Positions 1 to 10,960 of a stretch of 64,000 bases of DNA are shown piece by piece. The number at the start of each line of letters is the position of its first letter. Positions within the stretch are counted from its first letter, which is position 1. Position numbers and translations under genes: made by a program. The DNA is from Emmonsiellopsis sp. PD_33 (taxonomy: Eukaryota > Ascomycota > Eurotiomycetes > Onygenales > Ajellomycetaceae). The notes below the pieces were generated by a model that saw only the letters and a list, made by a program, of their open reading frames with translations, ran no database searches and was not told where the DNA came from. The DNA is taken from NCBI GenBank assembly GCA_032988165.1, contig JANTQF010000127.1, positions 31,530-95,529 on the forward strand, given 5' to 3'.

Positions 1-774
1 CAGGGCCTTCTGGGCCACTGAAGGGTCAGAGAAAAGGATGTCAAGCTGGTCAAGAATGACATCAGGGGTTATAGGAATGAGTTTGGCATTAGCCTTCATC
101 CAAGGGTGGAATCAGGTGATGGCAGTGCCAGAGAGTCAGATATAGATATACCAGGCCTGATCAGCAGGAGATCCAATCACAAGGCCATCCAAAGCAATTT
201 TGGCCTCCACACTGAGGCACCAAACAGGGTATTCAGAGACTTATTCACCCATGAATTTCTCAAGGGTAGCAAGCCTTTCTTTCAGGTGTCTCAGGAAGTC
301 CTCAAAAGGAGCAATTGGGTGAGCAGGAGTCAGGACAGGAGCTGGAGTCAGTGCAGGCATACAATTTTATTCAGCAATGAGGTCAATCTTGTTCACAAGC
401 TGTTGGATGAAGTTTCAGAATTCAGCATCAGGGCCCTGAGAAGGGGTGCTGTCTTCATGCAGAGGGTCCATGTTCATGATGGATTCAAAAGATTGTTCAG
501 ATTCAGAGAGTTCAGAGGATTCAGGAAGTTCAGAGGATTCAGAAAGTTCAGAGGAAAATCTCATGAGATATCAATACAGACCATCAGGGCTTTGGGGCCT
601 TTCACTGACACATCATCCAGTAGAGCTGAGCTGGGTGAGTTGTATTTCAGATTTCAGAAGAGTTTACTATACACACAGGTTGCATTCAGAAGAGTCTGCT
701 ATACATGTGAATCACATTCAGAAGGTGAATATAACAAGGATCTCTAAGAAGAGATCAAGTGAGCAATTACAAAA
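1..774 (-). pseudogene. Ty3 copy A: leader and 5' part of gag, decayed
   Basis: This is the leader and gag N-terminal half of a Ty3/gypsy element reading leftward off the window. It aligns along its length with the same part of copy C (about 54400-55150) and, in the other orientation, with copy B (about 1894-2640). The reading frame has stops and no clear start. The Gag zinc knuckle seen in the sister copies would lie left of position 1. Several plus-strand readings look open here, but they are antisense shadows of gag. Identification rests on the matching LTR and on the two longer sister copies. Confidence 0.8.
762..772 (-). promoter_or_regulatory. Self-priming type primer binding site, copy A
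   Basis: Two bases behind the LTR lies TTGTAATTGCT (minus). Its complement AGCAATTACAA occurs inside the LTR of this family (exactly in copy C at 55208-55218). It does not begin with TGG, so it does not look like a standard tRNA 3'-end site. Tf1 of fission yeast primes by pairing an 11-nt mRNA end to such a site. Confidence 0.65.
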
Positions 775-1028
775 TGTAACAGGTGCACTCTGATAAGTGG
801 ATCATGCAAGCTATACACTAGAATCAAGATTGTAATCACTAGAGAAAGGAAGGAAAAAGGAAAAGGAATCACAAGATTGTGTGATATAAACAGAAGGAAA
901 TTACACAAGATCAGAGTGGATAAATGTTCATATGAAGGCCCAGTTGGAGGCATCCAATCAGGCAGTCAGAGATTGGGCGAAGTTCAGGCAAGCTACAGAT
1001 ATAGGGTATAAGGGTGTAGCCCTTCACA
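775..1028 (-). repeat. 5' LTR of Ty3 copy A (254 bp)
   Basis: 254 bp, the same length as the four other LTRs of this family in the window. Read on the minus strand it starts TGTGAAGGGC and ends TTACA. Base 1029 returns to LINE sequence; AGTAT at 1029-1033 is the expected right target duplication, whose partner is outside the window. The copy of the priming motif at 830-840 reads AGTGATTACAA (minus), a decayed form of AGCAATTACAA. Confidence 0.9.
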
Positions 1029-1639
1029 AGTATAAATATCTACTATTCTATCTCTATATACTGAGGAGAGAGATAATACAAGTATAATCACTACATTTAG
1101 AGATAAGACTGAGGTCTTCTGCAAGTACTTTTTCCTTCCATCAGAGCTAGCTGATCTGAGTAATATAGATCTAACTACAGTCTGAATAGAAGTAGAGGTA
1201 ATAAATAGTATTATGAGTAAGAAGAAAATAGAGATTCTAATAGAAAAACTATTAAATGAAAAGGCCTTAAAGAGTAGTAGCATACTAAATAAGTTTCTGA
1301 AGATACTAGAGATACTCTTTCAAATTAATATAATGATATTTCTTACTTAAATATACTAGAACTAAAGACACTATCTAGATGCTTTTAAATAGACTAGAAT
1401 AATAATTCTATGCAAGTCAGGCAGAGTAGACTATTAGAGTGCTAGCTCATAAAAATCTATAGCTCTTCTGAATACAGTGAGAAAGATTATGGAGGCAGCT
1501 ACTATTAAGCACCCATAGAAAATTATAGAGGATCATGAGCTGCTACCCTCTTAACAGATAGAAGCACATCAGGGTAAATCTATAGAAATAGTAGTAGTAC
1601 AGCTTCTAATGTAGATTCACACTGTATGATAATACTTAG
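1029..1639 (+). pseudogene. Tad-like LINE, N-terminal part of RT ORF (segment 1)
   Basis: Reading frame of a non-LTR retrotransposon RT protein, broken by stops. Around 1110-1160 it reads a string containing FFLPSELADLSNIDLTTV, typical of the region before the LINE RT domain. Around 1460-1600 it reads ALLNTVRKIMEAATIKHP and then ELLPS, matching the fungal LINE block usually seen as 'SLLNTVGKI.E....R'. It is cut at 1639 by Ty3 copy B and resumes at 21717 in the LDITKAF block. The left end is cut by Ty3 copy A. Confidence 0.75.
1635..1639 (+). other. Left target duplication of Ty3 copy B (CTTAG)
   Basis: CTTAG directly before the 5' LTR is repeated at 21712-21716 directly after the 3' LTR, proving that the two distant halves are one insertion. 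Confidence 0.92.
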
Positions 1640-1893
1640 TGTGAAGGGCTACACCCTTATACTCTATATCTATAGCTCACCTAAACTTCACTCAATCTCT
1701 AACTGCCCAATCAGATACCTCCAACTGGGCCTTTATATGAACATTTATCCACTCTAACCTCACATAATTCTCTTCTATTTATATCACATAATCTCATAAT
1801 TCCTTTTCCTTTTTCCTTTCTTTCTCTAGTAATTACAATTTTGATTCTAGCATATAGCTTGCATGATCTACTTATCAGAGCATGCTCATTACA
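1640..1893 (+). repeat. 5' LTR of Ty3 copy B (254 bp)
   Basis: Starts TGTGAAGGGC, ends CATTACA, 254 bp, paired with the LTR at 21458-21711. Followed by TTTTGTAATTATTCAC, the decayed primer binding site. Confidence 0.93.
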
Positions 1894-3260
1894 TTTTGTA
1901 ATTATTCACTTAATTTCTTCTTAGAGATCCTCATTATATTCACCCCCCCTGAACATAATTTGCATGTATAGTAGATTCTTCCAAAATCTGAAATACAATC
2001 AGCTCAGCTTCACCAGACAACATGTCTGTGAAAAGCCCCAAAGCCCTGACAGTCTACATTAATATCTCATGAGATTTTCCTCTGAACTTTCCAAATCCTT
2101 CAAACTTCCTGAATCCCTCAAACTCTCTAAATCCAAATAATCTTTCAAATCCATCATAAACATGAACCTATCACATGAAGATAGCACTCCTTCTTAGAGT
2201 TTTAATGCTAAATTCTGAAACTTCATTCAGTAGCTTGTAAATAAGATTAATCTCATTGCCAAATAAAATCATATACTCATATTAACTTCAGCTCCTGTCC
2301 CAACTCCTGCTCACCTGACTGCTCCTTTTGAGGACTTCCCAAGACATCTGAAAGAAAGGCTTGCCACCCTTGAGAAATTTATGGGTGAATAAATCACTAA
2401 ATATTCTACCTGATATCTCAGTGTGGAAGCCAAAATCACTTTGAACAGCTACACAATTAGATCTCTCACTGACCAGGCCTGATATATCTACATCCAACTC
2501 TCTGACACTACTGTCACCCAATTCCACCCTTAGATGAAGGCTAATATCAAGCTCATTTCTATGACCCCTGATGTCATTCTCAATCAGCTTGACATTGTTT
2601 TCTTCAATCCTTTAATAGCTTAGAAGGCCTTAACCTAATTGCACAGCATTCATCAGAAAATCAACCTACTCACTACTTTTCCCCCAAGGTTCAATTAGAA
2701 GATCCTGGAGGCTGACAGCTAACTATGAGATAACACTATTAAGAAGGCCCTGCTTAAAAAGGCCATCAAGTTTGAACTCCTATAGTAGACTGTCATCTCC
2801 AACAAACCTTCTATATATCTTAAGTATTATATGAAGCTCTGCAGCATAGAAAATAACCTATCTGAGATCAAGGCTATTCAGAGCTAAATCTATGGTGATG
2901 CTTCTACTACCTCTGGGGAGGCCTTCCTCAAAACTTCTCTGCTGACTCAGAAGGACCTAAATATTATGAATTGAACACCTACAGGGCCTACTCATGCAAA
3001 TACATTTTGTATTCTAAATATGACTACTGCTATCATCATTAATTATCATACCTGAGGTGTCTGCATCAACTACAATAAATCTGGGCACAGAGCTACCAAC
3101 TGCTGTGAAATCCATGTTCCCCTGAAACTGCCTGTACAGTCCATAAACATACAGACTAAGCCTAAAGAGGAGGAAGACTTCAAAGACATCAAGTTAGACT
3201 TGGGAAAAAACTAGCTTCTGTGTGAAATCACAAGTAGAAGCTCCCAGAGTTAGATAGGAA
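1894..3260 (+). pseudogene. gag: Ty3 copy B gag
   Basis: Leader and Gag of the 5.5-kb chromovirus family. Many stops interrupt it and the start cannot be fixed. Around 3058-3110 a retroviral zinc knuckle is visible (CINYNKSGHRATNC), in which the second cysteine codon has become Tyr (TGC to TAC, a G-to-A change). In copy C the same knuckle keeps that Cys but has lost the first. An acidic stretch (KPKEEEDFKDIK) follows, then the protease. Plus-strand and collinear with pol. Confidence 0.75.
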
Positions 3261-5244
3261 GACCTTTGAGAAGAAAATGACTATTTCAGTAATTCTTGTA
3301 CCTACTATAGTTAATTATTCTTTTAATATGAATGCTATGGTAGATAGTAGTTGCTATTACTATTCAATAATTTACTCTCATATAATTAACTGTCACAACC
3401 TCCTATATATCCCAATCAACCCCTGAAGGATTGAAGGTGTCAATGATGACACAAGTAGCTTTATATGAAATATAATGAAGCTTGATGTTGATATTAATAG
3501 ATTCCTCTAAGAAAATACTTATATGTATGAAATTGAGAATTTCTCATACAACTTTATACTAGGTCTATTATAGCTATTCAAACATCAAGCCCTCATCAAT
3601 ACTTACAACTGATATATTATATTCCCTGAAGGCATCTACATCTCTAAAAAAGATGTTCATAAGATTACTAATCTTTACTAAATTTCCACTAATACCTATA
3701 ACCTCCTCTGAAGCTGCAATCAGAAATTTAAGTTCTAACCTCTCATTGAAATCTTCACTGCTAGTATAGCTGATATAGAGAAGGCTCTCTTATAACTTTC
3801 TAAGAAGCTAAAGACTGACTCTGTAATAGTCCTCTTTTTACACTATCATAAATTCCTTAACATTTTTAATTATAAGGCTACTGAGAAGCTCCTACTGTTC
3901 CACAGTGTGCATGATTATCATATTGAATTTGAGAAGATAGATGATAAAGATCCTCAGCTACCCTGAGGATCTCTATATAATATATTATATGATAAACTAC
4001 TCATACTCCATAAGACCCTTAATGACCTTCTGAATAAAGGTTTCATTCACATTAGTAACTTGCCTGTGGGTGCGCCTATACTCTTTGTAAAGAAGCTAGG
4101 TGGAGGCCTCTAATTCTATATTAACTATTAAGGTCTTAACTATCTCACCTGAAAAGATCATTACTCATTACTGCTAATTAATGAAACTCTTAAACAGATC
4201 AAATAAGTTAAGTAGTTTATAAAGCTTGATATTATTTCTGCATTCTATATAATCTAAATTGCAGAAGACAATGAATGGCTAACTACCTTTCACATAAGAT
4301 ATAATCTATTTAAGTGGATAGTCATCCTCTTTAGCCTTATAAACACTCTGAGCACCTTCTAGAAATACATTAACTGGGCCTTACAGGACTATTTAGATGA
4401 ATTTACTTTCATTTACCTTAATAATATTCTTATCTTCACCAATAAATCCTGCAAGTAGTATTAGGAGCACATCCAAAAGGTCCTCATCTACCTTTATGAA
4501 TACAGTCTCCCAATTAACATCAATAAATCTATCTTTAAAGTTCAAGAGATAACCTACCTCAGCTTCATTATAGAGGCAGGGAAGGGAGTCTATATGAACC
4601 CCAAGAAGATCACTATTATCCTCAAATAGGAGGCCTCTATAACCATAAAAGACATATAAGGCTTTCTAGGATTCATAAATTTCTACTAATACTTCATTCA
4701 GAACTTTTCTAATATCATCCAACTACTAACTGACCTCACACACAAGGATCAATAATTTTAATAGTCTAAGGAAGCAAACAAGGCATTCACACACCTTAAG
4801 TAGATATTTATCTCCACCTTAATACTCATTACATTTAATTCTAACTACCTGATGGTGGTTGAAACAGACTCTTCTAGTTACATTATAAGTAATACTCTCA
4901 TGCAATGAAATAATAAAGGTATCCTGCAATTCTATGCATTCATATTTAAGAAGCTCAGCCCTGCTAAAGCTAACTATAAGATTTATAACAAGAAGCTTCT
5001 CACCATCATCTAATGTCTAGAAGAGTGGGACTCTGAACTTTATAGTGTAAAAGACTTCAAAATTGTCATAAATCATAAGAATCTCTAATATTTCATAATA
5101 ATCTATAAATTCTCTGAATATCAGATGTACTGAGCTGAATTCCTCAGCTACTTTCATTTCACAATTTATTATTACTCTAGCATAGAGAACTCCATGGCCA
5201 ACACCCTCTTCTAATATAAATAGAATATGCCTTTTGAAGACTTC
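3261..5244 (+). pseudogene. pol: Ty3 copy B pol: protease, RT and RNase H (5' part of pol)
   Basis: Domains in order. Retropepsin near 3300-3600, where the active-site block reads AMVDSS, so the Gly of DSG is lost. RT about 3990-4590 with recognisable blocks (DLLNKGFIHISNLPVG, FIKLDIISAFY) and an active site reading YLNN at about 4410-4425, so both catalytic Asp have become Asn. RNase H about 4840-5000, reading VVETDSSSYIISNTL. The linker towards integrase follows. The frame stops at 5244 only because family E inserted there; integrase continues at 19777. Stops are mostly TAG, TAA and TGA where Gln, Trp or Arg codons are expected. Confidence 0.85.
5240..5244 (+). other. Left target duplication of the family E dimer (ACTTC)
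   Basis: ACTTC before the leftmost E LTR recurs at 19772-19776 after the rightmost E LTR. Copy C shows the uninterrupted target in its integrase region (about 51780-51830, minus). Confidence 0.92.
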
Positions 5245-5541
5245 TGTGAGGGTGTAGGCCAAATAGACAATGTGAAGAGCTCAATAGAAGGAATAGATTG
5301 GATATAGATGTAGCTAAGGTTGAAGGTAGGGTACCTGAAGGAAAGTAGCTAATTACTGAGGTTTCTATATGTAGGAACCTCAGTGAAGGTATATATATAA
5401 TTGTGTAATAACATAAGAAATGACTAAGCAAGGAGTGAGTATGGGGTGTTGACATAAGAGATGGATACACTCTGGGTGCATAGTGTAGTTGATATGCACT
5501 AGGCATGGTGATGATAAGAAGGCATGTGCTTGCACATGATA
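5245..5541 (-). repeat. Family E LTR, left (297 bp)
   Basis: 3' LTR of the left unit. On the plus strand it starts TGTGAGGGTG and ends CATGATA; read on the minus strand it starts TATCATGTGC and ends CCCTCACA. It holds a TATA-like stretch (about 5388-5396) and an inverted repeat (about 5355-5382). On the minus strand the second arm of that repeat runs into AGTAATTAG (5349-5357), a decayed form of the priming motif. Confidence 0.93.
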
Positions 5542-5545
5542 ATTG

Positions 5546-5559
5546 CCCCCCTTTTTCTT
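5546..5559 (-). promoter_or_regulatory. Polypurine tract, left E unit
   Basis: On the minus strand AAGAAAAAGGGGGG lies four bases before the 3' LTR. This is the expected plus-strand primer of an LTR element, and it confirms minus-strand orientation. Confidence 0.8.
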
Positions 5560-5975
5560 ATATCACTGTCCTCAGCAATTTAGTGTCATTGTGCTCATGG
5601 GTAGTAGCCTCTTTTGGAGGTAGCATGAAGTGGCATAGGTCAGTTTCATAGTGTCATCCAGATGTATAAGCCCCAGGATGTCTTATTTATGTCAGCTAAG
5701 CTTAGGGCATCTTGTGTATACACTGTGAGGTGGTTGCAAGTTGTGCATGTCTGCATAAGCTGCAGGTAGATTGTGCAAGCATATTGTTGCTAGGGGCATG
5801 TTATGTAAATACTTTGTTATCTGGGGCTTCAGGAGAATCCCAATTTGAATGTTATGTTGATTCATTGCTATGAGAAAGTATAAGGAGCATACTTCTTCAA
5901 GCTAGAGTCTCTCCCACTTTTTCTTCTTCTGTAACCCTTGAAATACTCCTTGTGTCCAGAAGCCTGCTACTGCCT

Positions 5976-6660
5976 ATGCCATTTTATTGCTTTTTTTGAT
6001 CATTTCTTCATTAATATCAACTCCTACATTATATTATCTGTGTCTGCACCTTCTTCCTGTACTGCCAAGCATGCTACATCTCATGCCACTGCAGCTCAAT
6101 ATTAGGTCCACTACCAGCCCAATTTTGTATAAGTCTTTCAAGCTGACAGTGCACATGACTGGGGAAATGTACTGACAGCTTGCATAGCTGAATTCCCTGT
6201 ACTCACTGTCTTGGGCAGCAGAAATGGGTGTTCATGGACCCCATCAAGTGGTGTTGCCTGGCTCTAGGTGCCTACATCTGTTGTGCACCTTGTGTGTGCA
6301 TGCACAAGCCTTGTGTGCTAGTAAGTTCAAGTATGGAGTGGTTTTTTTCATGTCATATGTCTTCTGAGCTTGAATCAAAAGGCTAACCACATGATTAGCT
6401 GCCCCCCTTCCTCAAGCTTGACTGCCTGATGGTGCTTCAAGCACATATATATCTATCTCAGGAGCTGGGCCTTTCTTGGGAGGAAGAGAAGAAAAATCTC
6501 CAGTAGCTAGTGAAACAGCTGTTGGCTTCCTGCAAGGAGGCATGTCATGAGCAAGCTTGTGATGTTGCTCTTGTAGGTGAGGAGTTATACTACTACTGCA
6601 AGGTAATATCTCTTGCCTCTGAGGCCCTAGAGGATGAGGAAGAGGAGGGGGAGGAGTGAA
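5976..6660 (+). pseudogene. Opposite-strand Cys-rich gene with intron, left E unit
   Basis: This gene reads on the plus strand, against gag-pol, in the 1.7 kb between chromodomain and 3' LTR. In frame it shows CTHC near 6198, several more Cys (KWCCLALG, ICCAPC), then CMHKPCVL ending at 6320. Next come a splice donor GTAAGT (6321-6326), a branch site GGCTAAC (6381-6387) and TAG at 6396-6398. Spliced, the frame continues in a Leu- and Glu-rich, probably helical region (ELGLSWEEEKKNLQ) and an acidic tail of Glu near 6640. Stops interrupt it. The ATG at 5976 is not conserved in the other unit (ACA), so the true start is unknown. The layout resembles Cys-rich fungal proteins of unknown function. 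A corresponding gene with an intron at the same place lies in family F. No function can be given. Confidence 0.5.
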
Positions 6661-7269
6661 GGGAGAATAAGGAGGAGGAGGAGGAGGAGGATTTGAGCAA
6701 TGAGTGGAGTAGTGAGTGCATATCATGTAACTCTGTGAGTTTGGAGCTTGGGGAGGTTAGGACCCTGCAGCCCCTTGTGGGGGTTGTTATTCCTGTGGGG
6801 GGTGGGGATGATGGGAAGGTTTGAGGGGGGATTGAGGAGGAGAAGGAGAAGTTCAAAGAGTTTTCAGACTGAGTCCTTATTTATGGTGTGCTACTGGGGT
6901 GTTTTCTTTGTCATTTTAAGTGTCTGGAGCAGTAGAGTTGGGTCTGCTGTTTTGTAAGATAGAAGGTGGGCTTGCCTTAATCATAGAATGGGCCTCCTGT
7001 TGTGAGCAAGCTGCTGAGTGCACAAGAGGTATGAGGGTATACATGTGGAGCACCTAGTTAGCATTTCTTTTATTTTGAATTCAAGAAGGCCTACAGGTGG
7101 ATTCCCTGATTGAAACTCTGCTATCCATTTTTCTTGATGTTCTCTGGCAGTGTGATGAGTTCTGAGCTTCTTGGGTGCTGAGAGTCAAGCATGGGTCTTA
7201 TTAGATGCAATTAATTGAGCTCAGATCTTGTCAGATGCTTTTATTCCTACTGTAGGCACTTTCTGATAG

Positions 7270-7640
7270 TTTGATTTTCTTACTGCTGGGCTTCTTGTTC
7301 TTGGAATATCTTAAATGCTTCTGTGGTGTTGATATTTTCCTCTGGTTCCTAAATATCACCTGCAGGACCTCATCCAAGCCAGTGGATAAGATATTCATTT
7401 CCTTTTCACTTTGTTTTCCTAGTTTTTAATATTATCTCAACCTTGTATTCTTCTTCTTCATCAACAAGGTCTGGGCCTGGTTCCAGTAAGGCTCCATCCC
7501 AGTAAATATACTTCTCAAGCAGGGAGATGTGAAAAACAGGGTGTATACTGTGAAAAGATGGGAGTATTTCAAGGCAGTAGGCTTGAGAGTCAATTCTCTG
7601 GAGAATTTTGAATGGTTCAACATACTTGTGATCAAGTTTT
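7270..7640 (-). pseudogene. pol: Left E unit: integrase C-terminus and chromodomain
   Basis: On the minus strand a GPY/F-type integrase tail reads YVEPFKILQRI, then HPVFHISLLEKY. A chromodomain follows, reading EYKVEIILKTRK and WLG-x-GP, with EPEENIN further on (about 7450-7270). Two expected Trp or Tyr positions are stops. Chromodomains direct integration to chromatin marks such as methylated H3K9, so the presence of one places the family among chromoviruses. Confidence 0.85.
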
Positions 7641-10600
7641 CATACAGGTTGAATCATTTAAAGGTTCTTTGCATTGAGGGTGACATACTCTCCCACATCA
7701 AAGGACTTAGGAAGGTGTTTCAAGTCATAGTAGGCTTTTTGTGCATCTTGCACTTTTTGTAGGTTGATCTTGAGCTTGGAGCACACCTTGGCCATTCATT
7801 TTAGTCAATTCATGGCATGAGTGGCCACAGGTTGAGGTGCATGATTGACATTAATCTGGAGCTCCAGATGGTATCCCATGAGCACTTCTGTGGGTACTTA
7901 ACCAGTGAAACTGTGTTGGGAGGAGTTATAGACAAATTGTGCTAATAGAAGCCATCTTATCTAGTCATCTTGATGGAAATTAACAAAATAGTAGAGGTAG
8001 TACTCTAGAGTTTGGTTCTAGCATTCTGTCTGATCATCTGTTTGGGGGTGAAAGGCTGTGGAAAGTTTGCATTAGGTGCCAATAACATAGCAGAAGGTTG
8101 ACTAATATTAGCTGGTAAAAAGTGATCCCTGGTTGGAGATGTAGTGTTTTGGTACACTGTAAGTGCAATAGAACCAGGCATATATGACTTTGGCTAGTTC
8201 TTTGGCAGTAATATCCTTCATGCATGGGATATAAAGTGTGAATTTCATATAGATATCACAAAGAACAAGTATGACATCATATGTTTATTTGAGAAAGCTT
8301 GAAGCTAGAAGGCCAGTAATGAAGTTCATTGTAATGGATTCAAATGATTGAGAGGGTATAGATATGGTTCTCATTTCTTCAAAAGGTCTATGACACTTAG
8401 GTTTGACATGCTAGTAAACATCATAAATTTGAATATAGTTTAAAACATCCTTAGAAAGTTCATACCAGAAGTATTTGTCTTGGATGCTTTCTATAGACCA
8501 TTTAATATTAAAATGTCCCCCTTGAGGATCATCATGATTGATACAGAGGATTTCATCAATGAGCACTTGATCTTTAGGTACATATACCCTACTGTTAGCT
8601 CAGAGGATGTCATCTATCTTCAGGGTTCATAATATACTTTCTTCTGCAAATGCCTCTTTTTCCTACACCTATGTCTTGATTTTTTGTGCCACAATGTCAA
8701 GGTTCTGCATGCATTGGAGCAGAGAGGTGAGGGACTCAGGAAGTTCAAAGTAGGCAGAGTCTATAGTTATTGCCTTGTTGACAACAATACAGGGCATGTA
8801 GGGACAGCAGGCTGAGTGTGGGGCACTATCAATATTGCTGGATGAGCACAGGGCATCACTAGTGCTGTCAGATGAGCATACAGTGCACAGGTGAAGAAAA
8901 GATGCAGTTAGCAGCTTGATTATTGAATGAGCATCTCACTCATTTATTGGTAATGATTGAGCCTCTTACTCATTGTTATAGGTCTGAATGCAGTTTATAA
9001 TAGGCAAAAGTTCTTTATGGGAGTCAAAGTCCCAGCCTAGTGCAACACCATGTTATAGCTTTTGTTGTAGGGTTAGTAAGAGGATCTCCCTATAGAATGC
9101 ATTATTATAATTTGCATAGTGACTCAGACCATCTACAGGGTTGTTTTTCCCTAGGCAGTGTAGTAAGATAAAATCATAAGTACTGAGTGCCTCTGCCTAT
9201 CTGGCCTGACATCTATTAAGCACTTTAGTTGTCATAAAGTACTGTAGATTTGCATGATCAGATCAGACTTGCATTGGATACTAGCTCTCCTCCAGATAGT
9301 GTCTTCAGTATTTAAAAGCTGTAATAATAGCTAAGAGTTCCTTGTTATGAGTATCATATCATGTTTTAGCATCAATGAGCTTGCAAGACCAGTAGGCCAC
9401 TAGGTGCCATAGGCTGTCATCTTGAAGCTAAGATATGATCACAGCTACTACATATATTGAAGTGTCAGGCTCAATCTGGGTGCATTGTGCAGGATTGAAA
9501 TACACTAGAAGTAGTGCTGAAGTGAAATACTCCTTAAGCTTATAAAATATACTTTCAGTGTTCTTCATTCAGAGAAAAGTGGGTTTCTTTTTGCCTTTTT
9601 TCATTCCTTTTGTCAGGTCAAATAAGGCACTGATAATGCAGGAATAGGCTTTGATGAAGCACCTATAGAAATTGGTGAATCTCAAGAAAGACTATACTTC
9701 TTTAACAGATGTTAGTATAGGCTATTCTACTATAATAGCAATTCATTCTGATTCCATTTTGACACTATCCAGCCCTACAACAAAATCAAGAAAAGAGACC
9801 TTTTGGGTAGCAAACTCACACTTGCTGTGCTTCATGTATAGGTGGGCACACTTCAAGCACTTTAAGACCTATTGAACATGTTCTCAGTGCTCCTCCATGT
9901 TATTGGAATATATAAGGATATCATTAAGGTAGACTACACAATATATGTCAAGGAGGTCAGAAAGAGCACTGTTGATGTATGCCTGAAAGATAGTAGGAGC
10001 ATTTAAGAGGCCTATGGGCATGACCACAAATTCAAAATGATCATACTAAATGTAAAATGCAGTTTTCCAATAATCTTAGAATATAATCAGTATGCAGTAA
10101 TATGCATCCTGCAGATCCATTTTGATGAAAACCTTTATGCTAGATAGGTAGTCCAACATCTCACTAATAAGCAGTAGGGAGTACCAGTTCTTAATTGTGA
10201 TACAGTTGAGGCTATAGTAGTTGACATATAATCATAATCCACCATCTTTCTTTGGTACAAAGAGGATTGGTGCTCTTGCTGAGCTCTTGGAAGGTTGGAT
10301 CCATCCTTTAGCTAATAATGCATTTATGAATTCTCAAAGTGCTCTGAGCTTGACTTCAGAGAGGGAATAAATGGGCATAAAGGGAGGATCAGTGTCAGGT
10401 TGAAGGTTGATACAGTGTTTAGTCTCTATTAGTATAAGTGTGCTGGAAGCAGCTTGTTCTGAGAAAAAATGCACAAAAGGCTCAATATAATCTAATAAAT
10501 CAGATAGAAGATTCATATATGCACCTGTAGTTACAGCTGACACTTTAATTTTGGATGCATCACTTTACATCAATATGATAGTCACTAAATTAGCTTTGGC

Positions 10601-10960
10601 CTCAGTAAGTATCTCACCCATGGCTTCCTCAGCTGAGATTTTCTTAAACTTTGACTCAGGTGTGTTATTCCATAAGATAAACTCACCATTCTGCCAATTG
10701 ATAAGTGGATTAACTTCAACTAACCAGGGGAAACCAAGGATCATATCATAGGTGGCAAGCTTGATTGCATGGAAGGGTTGCTGGATGCTGACATCATAAC
10801 CTAGTTAGTCAATCACACTGATAGTTAGATTGTGCTCTCCAAATGATCTGACCATGCAACTATCAACTGCCTCCACTGTGCACAGGTTGCACATAGTGGG
10901 CTCCAAACCATTTACCTTTACTCAGAATTCATTGATGAAGTTTGCTTCTACTCCAGAGTC
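7641..10960 (-). pseudogene. pol: Left E unit pol: protease, RT, RNase H, integrase core
   Basis: Retropepsin near 10960-10690 reads ALVDSGVEANFINEF, so DSG is intact here, followed by MILGFPWL. RT about 10270-9900 has APILFVPKKDGGL and [14 protein letters not shown], with the active site read as YLND (about 9920-9935), so one Asp is lost. RNase H follows about 9560-9200. The integrase zinc and catalytic core runs about 9000-8000; the block MNFITSLPAS seen in the right unit aligns at about 8329. Numerous stops. Same strand and frame order as gag to the right. Confidence 0.85.

Noticed and set aside
106..747. 213-codon open plus-strand frame
   Set aside because: It is antisense to the gag of Ty3 copy A; the sister copies show gag on the other strand, and the Phe/Arg-rich text is a shadow of it.
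6412..6856. Pro-rich and Ser-rich minus-strand frames in the E 3' region
   Set aside because: They arise from the GAGGAG purine run read backwards; the plus strand carries the Cys-rich frame with intron signals in both units.
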